Origin: CAYFIW01 sp964500645
GTDB taxonomy: Bacteria; Chloroflexota; Dehalococcoidia; Lucifugimonadales; UBA826
Assembly (NCBI GenBank): GCA_964500645.1
Contig: CAZCOH010000005.1
Coordinates: forward strand, 1-64,000
Reading direction: 5' to 3'
DNA length: 64,000 nucleotides
The number at the start of each line of letters is the position of its first letter. The stretch's first letter is position 1. The translations under genes were made by a program, and so were the position numbers. Shown here piece after piece: positions 26,034-35,509 of the stretch. A model generated the notes under the pieces. The model did not search any database. It worked only from the letters and a program-made list of their open reading frames with translations, and was not told the DNA's origin.

Positions 26034-28577
26034 ATGGAATCGATGCCAAAAGTAAGTAATATATCACTAAGCCCAGTAATTGAAACATCAGAAATAGCAC
26101 TCCCGGACTATGACAGGGAGAAGATGGATGATGTTGCTTATATGACCGCCATGACTTTAGTTCTGATGGGCAATTATTGCCAAACAGGCCATTTTGGCGG
26201 GCCTCTTGCTTACACCCCATACACGGTGGCCACCCATTTGATTGGGCCAGAGCTCGGGGGACTGAAATATGATTACAGGCGGCCCAAGCACCCTTTTTCC
26301 GACAAGTTTTTATTAGCCGGAGGCCACAATGCTCCTGTGACATACGCCTTATGGATGGTATTAGGAGAGGCTCTTCACCGAACCCATTTGTCCACCGGAA
26401 ATGATAAATACAGTATGGATCCAAATGCTGGACTACTTTCAATCGACGCCCTCGGATTCAGAAGGGGTAAAGAGGGTTTAGAAACAATCTTGGAGGAAAA
26501 CGATTTAACAGACCATCCGATCCTGGCTCAGGCCAAGATTAGAGGGATCAGAGCGTTATCAGGACATTCAGAAAGTACTGATGTCACTAACGATGTAAAT
26601 GGAGGACCTTCTGGCATAGGAATTGCAACAGCCGCCGGTAAGGCAGCATTTTGGGAACTGATTGGTGCTCAGGATTCCCCTAAGATAGTTGCAGTAGAAG
26701 GTGAATTCGCCATGACGTCGGGTCACTCGCAAGAGATGAAAACACAGGCCGTGGCACAGCAGGTCGGTAAGAGACTACGTATTTTGCTTTCATACAACAA
26801 TGCTGGAATAGACGATGAGTTAGTCGGAGGAGTAATTCAGCCACAATTTAAGTCCTACAAGATCGAAGATCAATGGAGTTCCTATGGCTGGAACGTGTTC
26901 ACTCTCGATAATGCTAATGACATGGACCAGGTGGTTGGTGTTTTGAAGGCAATGGAAGACTGGGACGAAACTGATCGTAGGCCAATGATCGTAATCGGAA
27001 ACACAACGAAAGGTTGGTGGCCGGGATCTATTGATGGTTCTATCCCAGGTTATGGCGACCAGATTACCAGTTACAAGAGTCATCCCTACACATTCGCAAT
27101 GAATTCTGAATATTTTGTTGCATTGGCAAAGACATTTGAAAATAAGTATGGCGTTAAATTCGTCGGAATAGAAGACGGACCAGTCACAGATGAAAAGGAA
27201 CGAATTCTTCAATATAAGCAGAATATCGACGTACTTATGTCTGTCTTGGAAAAAAATGAACTTGGGAAGTGGATCAGCGATAGACTGGTGCAAATTGGAG
27301 ACACGGTTGTAGAAGATAAAAATATTCGCCTAGACACGACTAGGGATCCATTTTTGGATGAAAGACTAGACCCTAAAAATGCTCCCCATGAGCCAGTCAC
27401 TGTCTCTATTGAAAACTCTATTACAGGAGAAACTAAAGAAGTTGACATCAAACTTTTTGAAAAACCTGGAGTTGCTCTCGGAAGCAGGAGGGCTATATCG
27501 GAAATCACTAAATGGGTTAACTATGTCACAGATAATCGCTTAGTTTTATTAGCCGCTGACTTAGCAGACTCTATTAATGTGGAAAAAGGGGCACTCTGGG
27601 GTGAATTTGACCCGGTTAAAAATCCCGTTGGTAATCGACTAAGGTCAGCAATCCAAGAGGCCGGTAACGTATCGACAGCAATCGGGCTTATAAGCCAAAG
27701 CGCATCATTAGACCCTGACAAACATTCAGGGGTATGGGCTTTAAGCGGGACCTATGGTGCATTCACACCTCTTATGTATCTGCCCGTACGTATATGGAGC
27801 CAACAAAACCAGGATAGTCCGTTCCGCTTGGGCGTCTTAAATGTCCTGGCTGGTCATTCAGGGCCTGAAACCGCGGCTGATGCAAGAACTCACTTCGGGA
27901 TATTTTCCCCTCAAGTCTGGAAATTATTTCCCCGAGAACAAATAATCAATCTGAGTTTCTGGGACTATAATGACGTCACTCCTGGTTATCTTGCGGCGGC
28001 CAACATCGCCGCAAAAGATCCTAAGGTAGGTGTGATTGTGCTTGAGGTGGCTAGGCCAGATTTCCCCGTAGTAGATCGGACAATTTTGGCGGACAGTGAT
28101 CCTCTCGCCGCCAGTAAAGGTTTTTATATGATCAGGGATTTTGATGAAAATAGGCCTAAGCAGGGCTATGTTATTGTTCAAGGTTCGTCTTCCACTAACA
28201 ATCTTGTTTCTCAGTTGGACCGCATAAATGAGGCAGGGTTGAACGTTAGAATTATTTCAGCGGTCTCAGAGGAATTATTTTCACGGCAGCCACAGGAATA
28301 CCGTGATCATGTTCTACCGGATTCTGCGAAATACGACCTCATGGTGATAAGTACAGGAACCAAGAGAATGTGGCCGGTAAGGAACGTGGGACCTTTAACG
28401 GAGGAGTATTCGCTTGTCTCTGACTGGAACGATGAGTGGTTGACAGGAGGTTCTGAATCCGAGGTCTTGAAGGATGCAAAATTGGATCCTGAGTCAATTT
28501 TCGGAGCTATCAAAAGATTCGCCGGAGATAGGAACGAAAGGGTAAACCGCCAAACTCGATTCCTTGAAGGGTCCTAA
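26034..28577 (+). CDS. Transketolase-like thiamine-diphosphate enzyme (divergent, long)
   Basis: An 847-residue ThDP enzyme with transketolase N- and C-terminal modules. Conserved blocks: TGHFGGP (GHPG.P of transketolase), LAGGHNAP (NGH), GHSE plus GGPSGIGIATAAG (G.LGQG), then IVAVEGEFAMTSGHSQEM and LSYNNAG, matching the GDG...N cofactor motif but with VEG instead of GDG. In the second module, ADLADS, IQEAGN (cofactor-activating glutamate) and ADARTHFGIF (D.PTHQ) remain. It is about 180 residues longer than typical transketolase, with the extra length mainly between the modules. It likely transfers or cleaves two-carbon ketol units; donor unknown. The ATG at 26043 (MPKVSN) is an alternative start. 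Monocistronic. Confidence 0.75.
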   Translation: MESMPKVSNISLSPVIETSEIALPDYDREKMDDVAYMTAMTLVLMGNYCQTGHFGGPLAYTPYTVATHLIGPELGGLKYDYRRPKHPFSDKFLLAGGHNAPVTYALWMVLGEALHRTHLSTGNDKYSMDPNAGLLSIDALGFRRGKEGLETILEENDLTDHPILAQAKIRGIRALSGHSESTDVTNDVNGGPSGIGIATAAGKAAFWELIGAQDSPKIVAVEGEFAMTSGHSQEMKTQAVAQQVGKRLRILLSYNNAGIDDELVGGVIQPQFKSYKIEDQWSSYGWNVFTLDNANDMDQVVGVLKAMEDWDETDRRPMIVIGNTTKGWWPGSIDGSIPGYGDQITSYKSHPYTFAMNSEYFVALAKTFENKYGVKFVGIEDGPVTDEKERILQYKQNIDVLMSVLEKNELGKWISDRLVQIGDTVVEDKNIRLDTTRDPFLDERLDPKNAPHEPVTVSIENSITGETKEVDIKLFEKPGVALGSRRAISEITKWVNYVTDNRLVLLAADLADSINVEKGALWGEFDPVKNPVGNRLRSAIQEAGNVSTAIGLISQSASLDPDKHSGVWALSGTYGAFTPLMYLPVRIWSQQNQDSPFRLGVLNVLAGHSGPETAADARTHFGIFSPQVWKLFPREQIINLSFWDYNDVTPGYLAAANIAAKDPKVGVIVLEVARPDFPVVDRTILADSDPLAASKGFYMIRDFDENRPKQGYVIVQGSSSTNNLVSQLDRINEAGLNVRIISAVSEELFSRQPQEYRDHVLPDSAKYDLMVISTGTKRMWPVRNVGPLTEEYSLVSDWNDEWLTGGSESEVLKDAKLDPESIFGAIKRFAGDRNERVNRQTRFLEGS

Positions 28578-28652
28578 ACCAAATCTAATCAGGAATACTC
28601 TCTTGAGATTTGCCAAAACTCCGGATGTATGGGGTTTTCTGTGGAGTGTTAG

Positions 28653-30227
28653 GTGAATTACGACTACGTAATTATGGGTGCAGGTTCAGCCGGTGCAATC
28701 ATGGCTGCTCGTCTTTCAGAGGATCCATCCATAAGTGTATTGCTCTTGGATTCGGGACCTCATCACGGAAAGGTTGAAAACCTCCCTGGGAACTTGAGAT
28801 ATGGATACGGAGTTAGCGGTAGAGATGAGAATTTTTGGTACTCGGACTCTCCCGATGGAAAGATGTTTGTTGCAGATGCAACACCATATCAGCCACCCAT
28901 GCTCGTCCCACGGGGCACCACTTTCGGGGGCTCAAGTTCTGTAAACGCTCAAATCTTTTTGAGGGGAGAACCTGACGATTATGATACTTGGGGAGAGAAC
29001 TGGACCACGATTTGGGAATACGAAAACTGCCTACCTTTCTTTAAGAAATTGGAAAACGACCTCGACTTTGGGGGTGATTTTCATGGAAGAAATGGGCCTA
29101 TACAGTGTCTGAGGATACCAAGAAGAGAGTGGTCAGCTGACCAAGAGGCTTTCTTTCAAGCCACCAAATCAATAGGGTACCCTGAAACATTGGACCATAA
29201 CGATCCCGACTCCACTGGTGTAGGCCCTCTTCCATTTAACACAGTGGATCGCGTAAGGCAGAGTACTTGGATAACTTACTTGCTGCCAATCCTTCATAGA
29301 CCCAATTTAACTCTAAGACAGAAGACCAAGGTTGTTAAACTCAATATACATGAGAAAACGATATCTTCTATTAGTGTTGAAACCGATGGGAAATCTGATC
29401 AAGTTTTTGGGACTCAATTTATCTTATCAGCTGGGGCAATTGGCTCGCCCCAAATAATGATGTTGTCCGGACTTGGTCCCGCCGGAATCTTGGAATCTCT
29501 TGGTATTAATCCAGTTTTAGACATACCAGGCGTTGGTAAAAATCTGAGAGATCATCCACAGGTGGCACTAACTTGGAATGTTCACCCTTCTTATAAATTT
29601 AATACAGAGGCAAGGGCTATACAGGTTGCAATTAGGTACACGGCAACACACTCGGCGTTACGCAATGACATGTTGATACATCCAGTTAGTTTTTCTCGTT
29701 CCAAACGGAACCGAGGGGAAATTTATACAGACGATTTAGAATCTGATCTATGTGTTGGTATGGTCGCATCGATTTACTTAGCGAACGGTCAAGGAGCTAT
29801 GAAACTAAGGTCGGCGGATCCAGATATACAACCATATTTGGACTACAACTACCTTACTAATCAATATGATCTGGACAGGTTAAGAGAGTCAGCGCGCCTT
29901 TGTATTGATATCTCAAGATCAGATTTTTATAAAGATATTATTTCTAGTCCTCATAACCCATTTGGGTTTGATACCGATGATGACGATGAAATGAACATTT
30001 GGTTACAAAGGAACGTGAGAACGAGTCACCATATATCGGGGACCTGTAAAATGGGACCTCAATCGGACAATATGTCTGTAGTAGATGAGTCTGGGAAGGT
30101 TTATGGACTCTCTAACATACGTGTCGTAGATGCCTCCATTATGCCTGATTGTGTCCGAGCTAACACAAACGTGCCGACTATGATGATTGCTGAAAGGATC
30201 TATGCTCTCATCAAAGATACTTATTAA
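28653..30227 (+). CDS. GMC-family FAD oxidoreductase (choline dehydrogenase-like)
   Basis: A 524-residue flavoprotein that oxidises an alcohol to an aldehyde or ketone. FAD-binding GAGSAGAIMAARLSEDP occurs at the N-terminus, GMC signature 1 is PRGTTFGGSSSVNAQIFLRG, signature 2 is GAIGSPQIMMLSGLGP. The active site near the end is TSHHISGTCKMG with the catalytic histidine, then CVRANTNVPTMM with asparagine as partner, the His-Asn type of choline oxidase. The residue that carries covalent FAD in choline oxidase is valine here, so FAD is probably non-covalent. Start is GTG at 28653 with GGAG six bases upstream. Convergent with the luciferase-like gene; stop codons are almost adjacent. Substrate unknown. 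Confidence 0.92.
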   Translation: MNYDYVIMGAGSAGAIMAARLSEDPSISVLLLDSGPHHGKVENLPGNLRYGYGVSGRDENFWYSDSPDGKMFVADATPYQPPMLVPRGTTFGGSSSVNAQIFLRGEPDDYDTWGENWTTIWEYENCLPFFKKLENDLDFGGDFHGRNGPIQCLRIPRREWSADQEAFFQATKSIGYPETLDHNDPDSTGVGPLPFNTVDRVRQSTWITYLLPILHRPNLTLRQKTKVVKLNIHEKTISSISVETDGKSDQVFGTQFILSAGAIGSPQIMMLSGLGPAGILESLGINPVLDIPGVGKNLRDHPQVALTWNVHPSYKFNTEARAIQVAIRYTATHSALRNDMLIHPVSFSRSKRNRGEIYTDDLESDLCVGMVASIYLANGQGAMKLRSADPDIQPYLDYNYLTNQYDLDRLRESARLCIDISRSDFYKDIISSPHNPFGFDTDDDDEMNIWLQRNVRTSHHISGTCKMGPQSDNMSVVDESGKVYGLSNIRVVDASIMPDCVRANTNVPTMMIAERIYALIKDTY

Positions 30228-30228
30228 A

Positions 30229-31371
30229 CTATTCGCTAAATTCCGGTAATATATATTTTCCCCATAACTCGATGGATTCCATCACGGCCTCATGAGGTAC
30301 CGTCTCCGTTTGCATCATAACCATCATCTGGTCAATTCCAGTAGCCTCGTGCTTTTTAAGAGCCGCAATGCAGTCATCAGGATCACCAGCTATTACAACG
30401 CCTCTTTCACATAAAGTGTCTGCATCTAAATCTTCCCAAACCTTATGAGCTATGGCTTCACCACCAGAAAAATCAAGAACATTATCGAATTCTTCTTCTT
30501 CTTGATTTAAATATCTACTAAAATTTTGCCGTAAATGATCTGGCACGCCACCCCATTTCTCTAGCAATTGTGCATATATATCTTTTTGGCCCTGAACGTA
30601 AGGTCGATCGGGCCCAAAAAAGTTTTTGAGAGATTCCGCTCCCATTTCCCGAGCCTTTCTCCCATCTTCAAGACAAACTCCCAATGTGGAACTAGCCCAT
30701 TGATTATTCACAACCTTCCCGACAGGATTAGCCTTATTAATCTCCTCTTTATATTTCTTTACATATGGTTCTAAGGAATCAGGAGCACTGGAACCAAAAG
30801 ACAAAACTCCAATCCCTTTTGCCGCTGCAATTTCGTAAGTTGCTGGCTGTAGTGCGGCTACCCATATGGGAGGATGATTTTCTTGATAGGGTTTCGGAAG
30901 TATTTGTCTTTCTGGAACTTGCCAAAATTCACCTTCGTGAGAATACCAATCCGTCGCCCAGATATCAGGAACCATTGACAATGATTCTTCCCACATAGCG
31001 CGACTATTACGAGGGTCGATACCCATGCCAGTTAATTCATAGGGAGCAGATCGTCCTGTGCCGAAGTCAACCCGACCATCCGATAGATGATCTAACATTG
31101 CGACCCTTTCAGCCACCCTGACAGGATGGTGATATGGAAGTATAACTACACCAAGGCCTAATCTTATGTTTTTGGTTCTTTGGCTCAAGGCGCCATAAAA
31201 AACATCTGGGCAAGGAGAAGCAGAAAATCCTGTCAAAAAATGATGCTCAACAAACCAAACATAGTCAAAGCCAACTTCATCGGCTAAGACACATTGTTCC
31301 ATAGTCTCTTTGATGACTAAATGATCATCTAAATAAGGCCTTTGCATTTCGTACTGTAGCGACAATTTCAT
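30229..31371 (-). CDS. Luciferase-like flavin-dependent monooxygenase (LLM class)
   Basis: A 380-residue bacterial-luciferase-family (beta/alpha)8 protein. The N-terminus, DEVGFDYVWFVEHHFLTGFSASPCPDVFYGAL, given here as DEVGFDYVWFVEHHF and SPCPDVFYGAL, is typical of alkanal-monooxygenase-like enzymes. So are IRLGLGVVILPYHHPVRVAERVAMLDHL, GRVDFGTGRS and the C-terminal AGDPDDCIAALKKHEATGIDQ. It uses reduced FMN or F420; the cofE gene in this window makes F420 possible but the sequence does not decide. Such enzymes split C-S, C-N or C-C bonds or oxygenate organics. It lies between two GMC genes and is probably cotranscribed after the minus-strand GMC gene, 49 bases away. Confidence 0.88.
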   Translation of the reverse strand: MKLSLQYEMQRPYLDDHLVIKETMEQCVLADEVGFDYVWFVEHHFLTGFSASPCPDVFYGALSQRTKNIRLGLGVVILPYHHPVRVAERVAMLDHLSDGRVDFGTGRSAPYELTGMGIDPRNSRAMWEESLSMVPDIWATDWYSHEGEFWQVPERQILPKPYQENHPPIWVAALQPATYEIAAAKGIGVLSFGSSAPDSLEPYVKKYKEEINKANPVGKVVNNQWASSTLGVCLEDGRKAREMGAESLKNFFGPDRPYVQGQKDIYAQLLEKWGGVPDHLRQNFSRYLNQEEEEFDNVLDFSGGEAIAHKVWEDLDADTLCERGVVIAGDPDDCIAALKKHEATGIDQMMVMMQTETVPHEAVMESIELWGKYILPEFSE

Positions 31372-31420
31372 ATCTGTCTCCCCTGTAAGTTAATCAGAAA
31401 CAAATCGACATATTAAAAAC

Positions 31421-32986
31421 TTATTTCCCTGTTTGAATAAAGTCTGCAATGCGCTCACCAATAGCCATAACAGTGACGTTGGTATTTGCGCGCACACAAT
31501 CTGGCATTATAGATGCGTCAGCTATCCTAAGAGCACTGACGCCATAGACTTTCCCATACTGATCTACTACAGCATCCGGATCAGTACTAGGACCCATTTT
31601 TGCGGTACAGGAAACATGATGGCCCGTGCCAACATATGTTTTCATCCATTTATCCAAGCTTTCATCTGTGGCCAGATCAGCATCAGACGGCTCCAAACGA
31701 TGATCTATCAACTTTGACATAGATGGATGGTCTTCAAGTGATACCAACATACGAATACCGTCTCTATATCTTCTTAAGTCTTCTTCGTGATCTAAAAGAT
31801 TGTAATCAAGATACGGTTGGTCGTTTTGATCAGAAGAATTTAATTTTAGCTCACCCTTAGAAAGAGCCAAATTAAGGCCCAGTCCCATACCAATTCCTAT
31901 GGGTTCCGATCTAACTCCACCTTCCTCTCTGCGTTGGCTTGTCACTGCACTCATGTATACGATCATATCGTTATCCAGAGTCGAACCTTCCGCAGTATAG
32001 CGCAATAAGACCTGTCCTGAGGGGCCTAGAGGATCCAATGGGACATCTGGCTTAGTAACCCATTTCAAGGGGATCAAAGGATGGTCCCGTAAATTTTGTC
32101 CCACTCCATTTACATCCAGAACACAATTAATTCCAAGTTCCTCCAGGTGTTCCTTGGGCCCAATTCCCGATAGCATGAGCAGCTGAGGTGAGGCAATCGC
32201 ACCCGCACACAATACTATTTCCTCTCCCTGTACAATAAATGTCTCCCCGTCAGAGACAACTTCTAAGCCAGTTGCCTTTAATTCATCAGAGTCTTTGTCA
32301 AACAAAATTCTTTTCACCGAAACATTGGCCCTTAAGGTCATATTTAGGCGTGTACGAGACATGGCAAGATAACCCAATGACGTTGACCATCTTATACCTT
32401 CAGGATTATTTAATGGTGTAGGACCCACTCCGGCTGTCCCAGGTTCATTTGCATCTGCACAGAATGGGTGTCCCGCGTCAATACATGCTTCCACAAATGC
32501 CTTAGATCCTGGCAACCATTCATCCTCCTTAAATCTGTGGCAAATAATTGGCCCATTAGAACCATGAAAATCTCCAGGATTTTCCTGAAAAGTCGTGTCA
32601 GTCTCCAACTTATTGTAAAAAGGTAAAATGTTTTGAAAATCCCACTCATCATTGCCCCATTCTGCCCATAAAGCAAAATCGTCCGGGATTGCCCTTAAAA
32701 ATATTTGCCCATTAATAGCACTGGATCCCCCAGTGACTTTTCCTCTGGGTATATCTATATCGGCTTCCTCCGTACCACGCGCTCGAAACTGCCAATTATG
32801 ATCACTGGTCCAGATTTCATTAGTAGTTTTATAGCCATATTTAACTTCCTCGGGTAGTTCATCAATATCGGGATAGTCAGGACCCGCTTCTAGTAGAAGA
32901 ACTGATTTCGTTGGATCTTCAGATAAACGAGTTGCTATGATCGCTCCAGCTGATCCGGCACCCACTACAATTACATCGTATTTCAT
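31421..32986 (-). CDS. GMC-family FAD oxidoreductase (second copy)
   Basis: A 521-residue relative of the GMC enzyme at 28653. FAD-binding GAGSAGAIIATRLSEDP, signature 1 PRGKVTGGSSAINGQIFLRA, and signature 2 GAIASPQLLMLSGIGP are present. The catalytic region GTGHHVSCTAKMG holds the histidine, and CVRANTNVTVMAIGER the asparagine. The two proteins share identical stretches such as SIMPDCVRANTNV, indicating recent common ancestry, but differ clearly elsewhere, so they probably act on different alcohols. Isoleucine occupies the covalent-FAD histidine position. Start ATG at 32986 with a GGAGAG ribosome-binding site upstream on the coding strand. First gene of a two-gene minus-strand unit with the luciferase-like monooxygenase. 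Confidence 0.92.
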   Translation of the reverse strand: MKYDVIVVGAGSAGAIIATRLSEDPTKSVLLLEAGPDYPDIDELPEEVKYGYKTTNEIWTSDHNWQFRARGTEEADIDIPRGKVTGGSSAINGQIFLRAIPDDFALWAEWGNDEWDFQNILPFYNKLETDTTFQENPGDFHGSNGPIICHRFKEDEWLPGSKAFVEACIDAGHPFCADANEPGTAGVGPTPLNNPEGIRWSTSLGYLAMSRTRLNMTLRANVSVKRILFDKDSDELKATGLEVVSDGETFIVQGEEIVLCAGAIASPQLLMLSGIGPKEHLEELGINCVLDVNGVGQNLRDHPLIPLKWVTKPDVPLDPLGPSGQVLLRYTAEGSTLDNDMIVYMSAVTSQRREEGGVRSEPIGIGMGLGLNLALSKGELKLNSSDQNDQPYLDYNLLDHEEDLRRYRDGIRMLVSLEDHPSMSKLIDHRLEPSDADLATDESLDKWMKTYVGTGHHVSCTAKMGPSTDPDAVVDQYGKVYGVSALRIADASIMPDCVRANTNVTVMAIGERIADFIQTGK

Positions 32987-33174
32987 ATATTCCTCTCTCC
33001 AAAAGATACTGATTTAGGAGCAAGCCCCACGCCACCCCACTTAGGCACAAATTTAACACAAATAAATTTAATTACATAAACCATCAAAATAAGTTCACCG
33101 ACCTGGTGGTGGCGGGAACTTACTTGATAGTGGAAATTACGATAAATTTGTGTGCGCTTGTCCAATCGGACATA

Positions 33175-34434
33175 TCATACGGCTGATCCAGCAGTAAATC
33201 CTGAACTCCAAGCCCACTGGAAGTTATAGCCTCCCAAGTGACCGCTCACATCAACCACTTCTCCAATAAAATAAAGTCCTGGACAATTTTTGTATTCCAT
33301 AGTCCTGGAATCCAACTCTTTAGTACTCACACCGCCAACAGTAACTTCTGCAGTTCTATATCCTTCGGTTCCAGTGGGATTTAAAGTCCAAGACTTGATA
33401 TAACCCGATATCCTTTCTATTAATTGCTTAGGTAGTTGTTCTATAGGAATTTCAGAATGAGATCCCCACAATGCTTCCTCCAATATACTAACTAGCGATC
33501 TAGGCAACATATTAGAAAGATATGTTCGAAGGAGCTTTTTATTGCCTCTATTTTTTTCAAAATATAAATCATCAAGAAGTTCCACATCTGGCAAGAGATC
33601 TATCTTAACAATGTCACCGTGATTCCAATAACTTGAAGCCTGTAAAACGGCAGGGCCGCTCAGCCCTTTATGGGTAAATAACATGTCATCCTTAAATTCG
33701 ACGTTTCCAACCCTGATCAATACGGGAATTGACACTCCCGATAGTTCGGAAGAAAAAACCCTGTTTTTAGCTCCCAGAGTAAATGGCACGAGACCAGGTT
33801 TTGTATTTGTAACATCAATAGAGAAGTTCTTAGCTACTTCGTATCCAAATCCACTTCCCCCAAGAGTAGGTACAGAAAGTGCGCCTGTTGCTACGATTAG
33901 AGAATTAGAAGCAAAAGAAAGAGTGCCTTTCTTTTTTCGATCATTTAATTCGCCTTTTAGCTTAAATGTAGGTCCACTATCCTCCTCACGGATAACCCCT
34001 TCCCTATTTTCTAAAATTGCATGACTAATTGTCTTTATCAGGACATTGGTAACAATTTCAACCCCCGCGGCATCACATTCTTTCAATAACATATTTAGAA
34101 TATCTCTAGAAGATCCTTCGCAGAAGAATTGATTATTACGCCGTTCAACATAGGAAATTTTATGCTTATTTACTAAAGCTATGAAATCATTTGGACTATA
34201 TTTACTAAAGGCAGATCTACAGAAGTTTAGATTCTCAGATATAAAATCATCATAGTCGACAAATCTATTTGTAAAATTACAATGCCCCCCTCCAGACATT
34301 AAAATTTTTTTGCCAACCATGTTTGATTTTTCGAGGATGATTACTCGGAGGTTTTTTTTAGCCGCCGTAAAGGCGGCCATTAAGCCAGCAGCACCCCCTC
34401 CCAAAACAATCACATCATAGCTTTGGATTTTCAT
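33175..34434 (-). CDS. HI0933/YhiN-family NAD(P)/FAD-dependent flavoprotein
   Basis: A 419-residue flavoprotein of the HI0933 family. The N-terminal dinucleotide fold is VLGGGAAGLMAAFTAAKK followed by LEKSNMVGKKILMSGGGHCNFTN; the family norm is GGGRCNxTN, so an arginine is histidine here. LIVATGALSVPTLGGSGFGYEVAK and the C-terminal CPGLYFIGEVVDVSGHLGGYNFQWAWSSG (shown in part) complete it. The family may reduce an unknown substrate; function is not established. The 188 bases between its stop and the upstream GMC gene hold no visible gene. Confidence 0.9.
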   Translation of the reverse strand: MKIQSYDVIVLGGGAAGLMAAFTAAKKNLRVIILEKSNMVGKKILMSGGGHCNFTNRFVDYDDFISENLNFCRSAFSKYSPNDFIALVNKHKISYVERRNNQFFCEGSSRDILNMLLKECDAAGVEIVTNVLIKTISHAILENREGVIREEDSGPTFKLKGELNDRKKKGTLSFASNSLIVATGALSVPTLGGSGFGYEVAKNFSIDVTNTKPGLVPFTLGAKNRVFSSELSGVSIPVLIRVGNVEFKDDMLFTHKGLSGPAVLQASSYWNHGDIVKIDLLPDVELLDDLYFEKNRGNKKLLRTYLSNMLPRSLVSILEEALWGSHSEIPIEQLPKQLIERISGYIKSWTLNPTGTEGYRTAEVTVGGVSTKELDSRTMEYKNCPGLYFIGEVVDVSGHLGGYNFQWAWSSGFTAGSAV

Positions 34435-34515
34435 GAATCCATCTCACTTTATTGTCTATGCGCTCGAATAACCTAAATATCTTTATTCTCTCTAGGATTC
34501 AATCTGAAAGATAAC

Positions 34516-34544
34516 TTGACTGATTCTAAGGATAACTGTTAACT
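34516..34544 (+). promoter_or_regulatory. Putative promoter of the enoyl-CoA hydratase-like gene
   Basis: TTGACT at 34516-34521 and TTAACT at 34539-34544 with an ideal 17-base spacer, in the 172-base interval between two divergent genes. A GAGGAG ribosome-binding site follows at about 34594-34599 before the ATG at 34607. Confidence 0.45.
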
Positions 34545-34606
34545 GATGAAACAAACAAAAATTTCAATACAAATACAATCTTAAAGTTTTACCTGAGGAG
34601 ATCCTT

Positions 34607-35455
34607 ATGTCTAGTGAATATCAAAAAATCCTTTACAACATCGAAGATCGAATTGCTCGAATTACTCTCAATGCTCCCGAAAAAAGGAATGCGCTGTCCT
34701 TTGAAATGAGGGACGAACTAATAAACGCACTTAAGCGGGCTGAAGCTGACGACGAAGTAAGCATAGTACTAATTGATGCTTCAGGACCATCGTTTTGTTC
34801 TGGATACGATCTTTCCCCGAGGGATCCAAATTACAAAAAGAATGGTTGGGTCGAATCAAAGTATTTTGATAATTGGACAGATCAGTTTGCTAGAAGCTGC
34901 GCCAGAGACTGGCTCACAATATGGGATCTATTAAAGCCAGTGGTTGCCAAAGTCCATGGTCATTGTGTTGCCGGAGGAACAGAAATTTTATCTATGGTGG
35001 ACATAGCTTTTGTATCTGACGAGGCTAGAATAGGCTACCCTCCCATGAGAGGTATGACTACACCCGACACACTATATTTCCCATGGAAAATGTCTATGGC
35101 CAGGGCAAAGTACTTACAACTTACCGGAAATTCCGTAACAGGACGGGAGGCCGCCGAAATGGGTTGGGTCGCTAAGTCTTTCCCCGAAAAATCCCTGGAA
35201 GAGGAAGTGATGAGAGAATTAAGGCCAATGGCACAAATCGCTCCGGATCTGATATCTGCAAATAAGCAATCACTAAATCAGGCGTATGAGATTATGGGAT
35301 TTAAAACTGCTCTCTCAATGGGTTGGTCATGGCACACACTTTCTGGACATGTTCGACCAGGAGCAGGCGATTTCGGTGACGCAATGAGAGAAGGAGGACT
35401 CAAGAATGCCCTAGAATGGAGAGATGGAGCCTACAAGAACGAAGGTTTTGTATAA
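34607..35455 (+). CDS. Enoyl-CoA hydratase/isomerase family protein (crotonase fold)
   Basis: A 282-residue crotonase-superfamily protein. Oxyanion-hole loops are visible as SFCSGYDLS and HGHCVAGGTEILSMVDIAFVSDEARIG. The glutamate equivalent to E144 of rat enoyl-CoA hydratase is kept in GGTEIL. The second catalytic glutamate (E164, in QPE.) is replaced by YPPM, and the usual PG.GGTQRL helix is TTPDTLYFPWKMS. Classical hydratase activity is therefore doubtful; hydrolase, isomerase or decarboxylase activity on a CoA thioester is possible. The C-terminus has an aromatic WSWHTLSGHVRPG segment. It has its own promoter and RBS. Convergent with the metal ABC operon. Confidence 0.85.
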   Translation: MSSEYQKILYNIEDRIARITLNAPEKRNALSFEMRDELINALKRAEADDEVSIVLIDASGPSFCSGYDLSPRDPNYKKNGWVESKYFDNWTDQFARSCARDWLTIWDLLKPVVAKVHGHCVAGGTEILSMVDIAFVSDEARIGYPPMRGMTTPDTLYFPWKMSMARAKYLQLTGNSVTGREAAEMGWVAKSFPEKSLEEEVMRELRPMAQIAPDLISANKQSLNQAYEIMGFKTALSMGWSWHTLSGHVRPGAGDFGDAMREGGLKNALEWRDGAYKNEGFV

Positions 35456-35509
35456 ATCACGTTGACTCGTAGGTAATCAACCTAAGCGTTTTTGAAGTCT
35501 CAATATGAC

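Noticed and set aside
32983..33165. A short minus-strand open frame in the gap before the GMC gene at 31421
   Set aside because: Overlaps the GMC start by four bases and has no similarity or ribosome-binding site; the interval is best read as untranslated leader.
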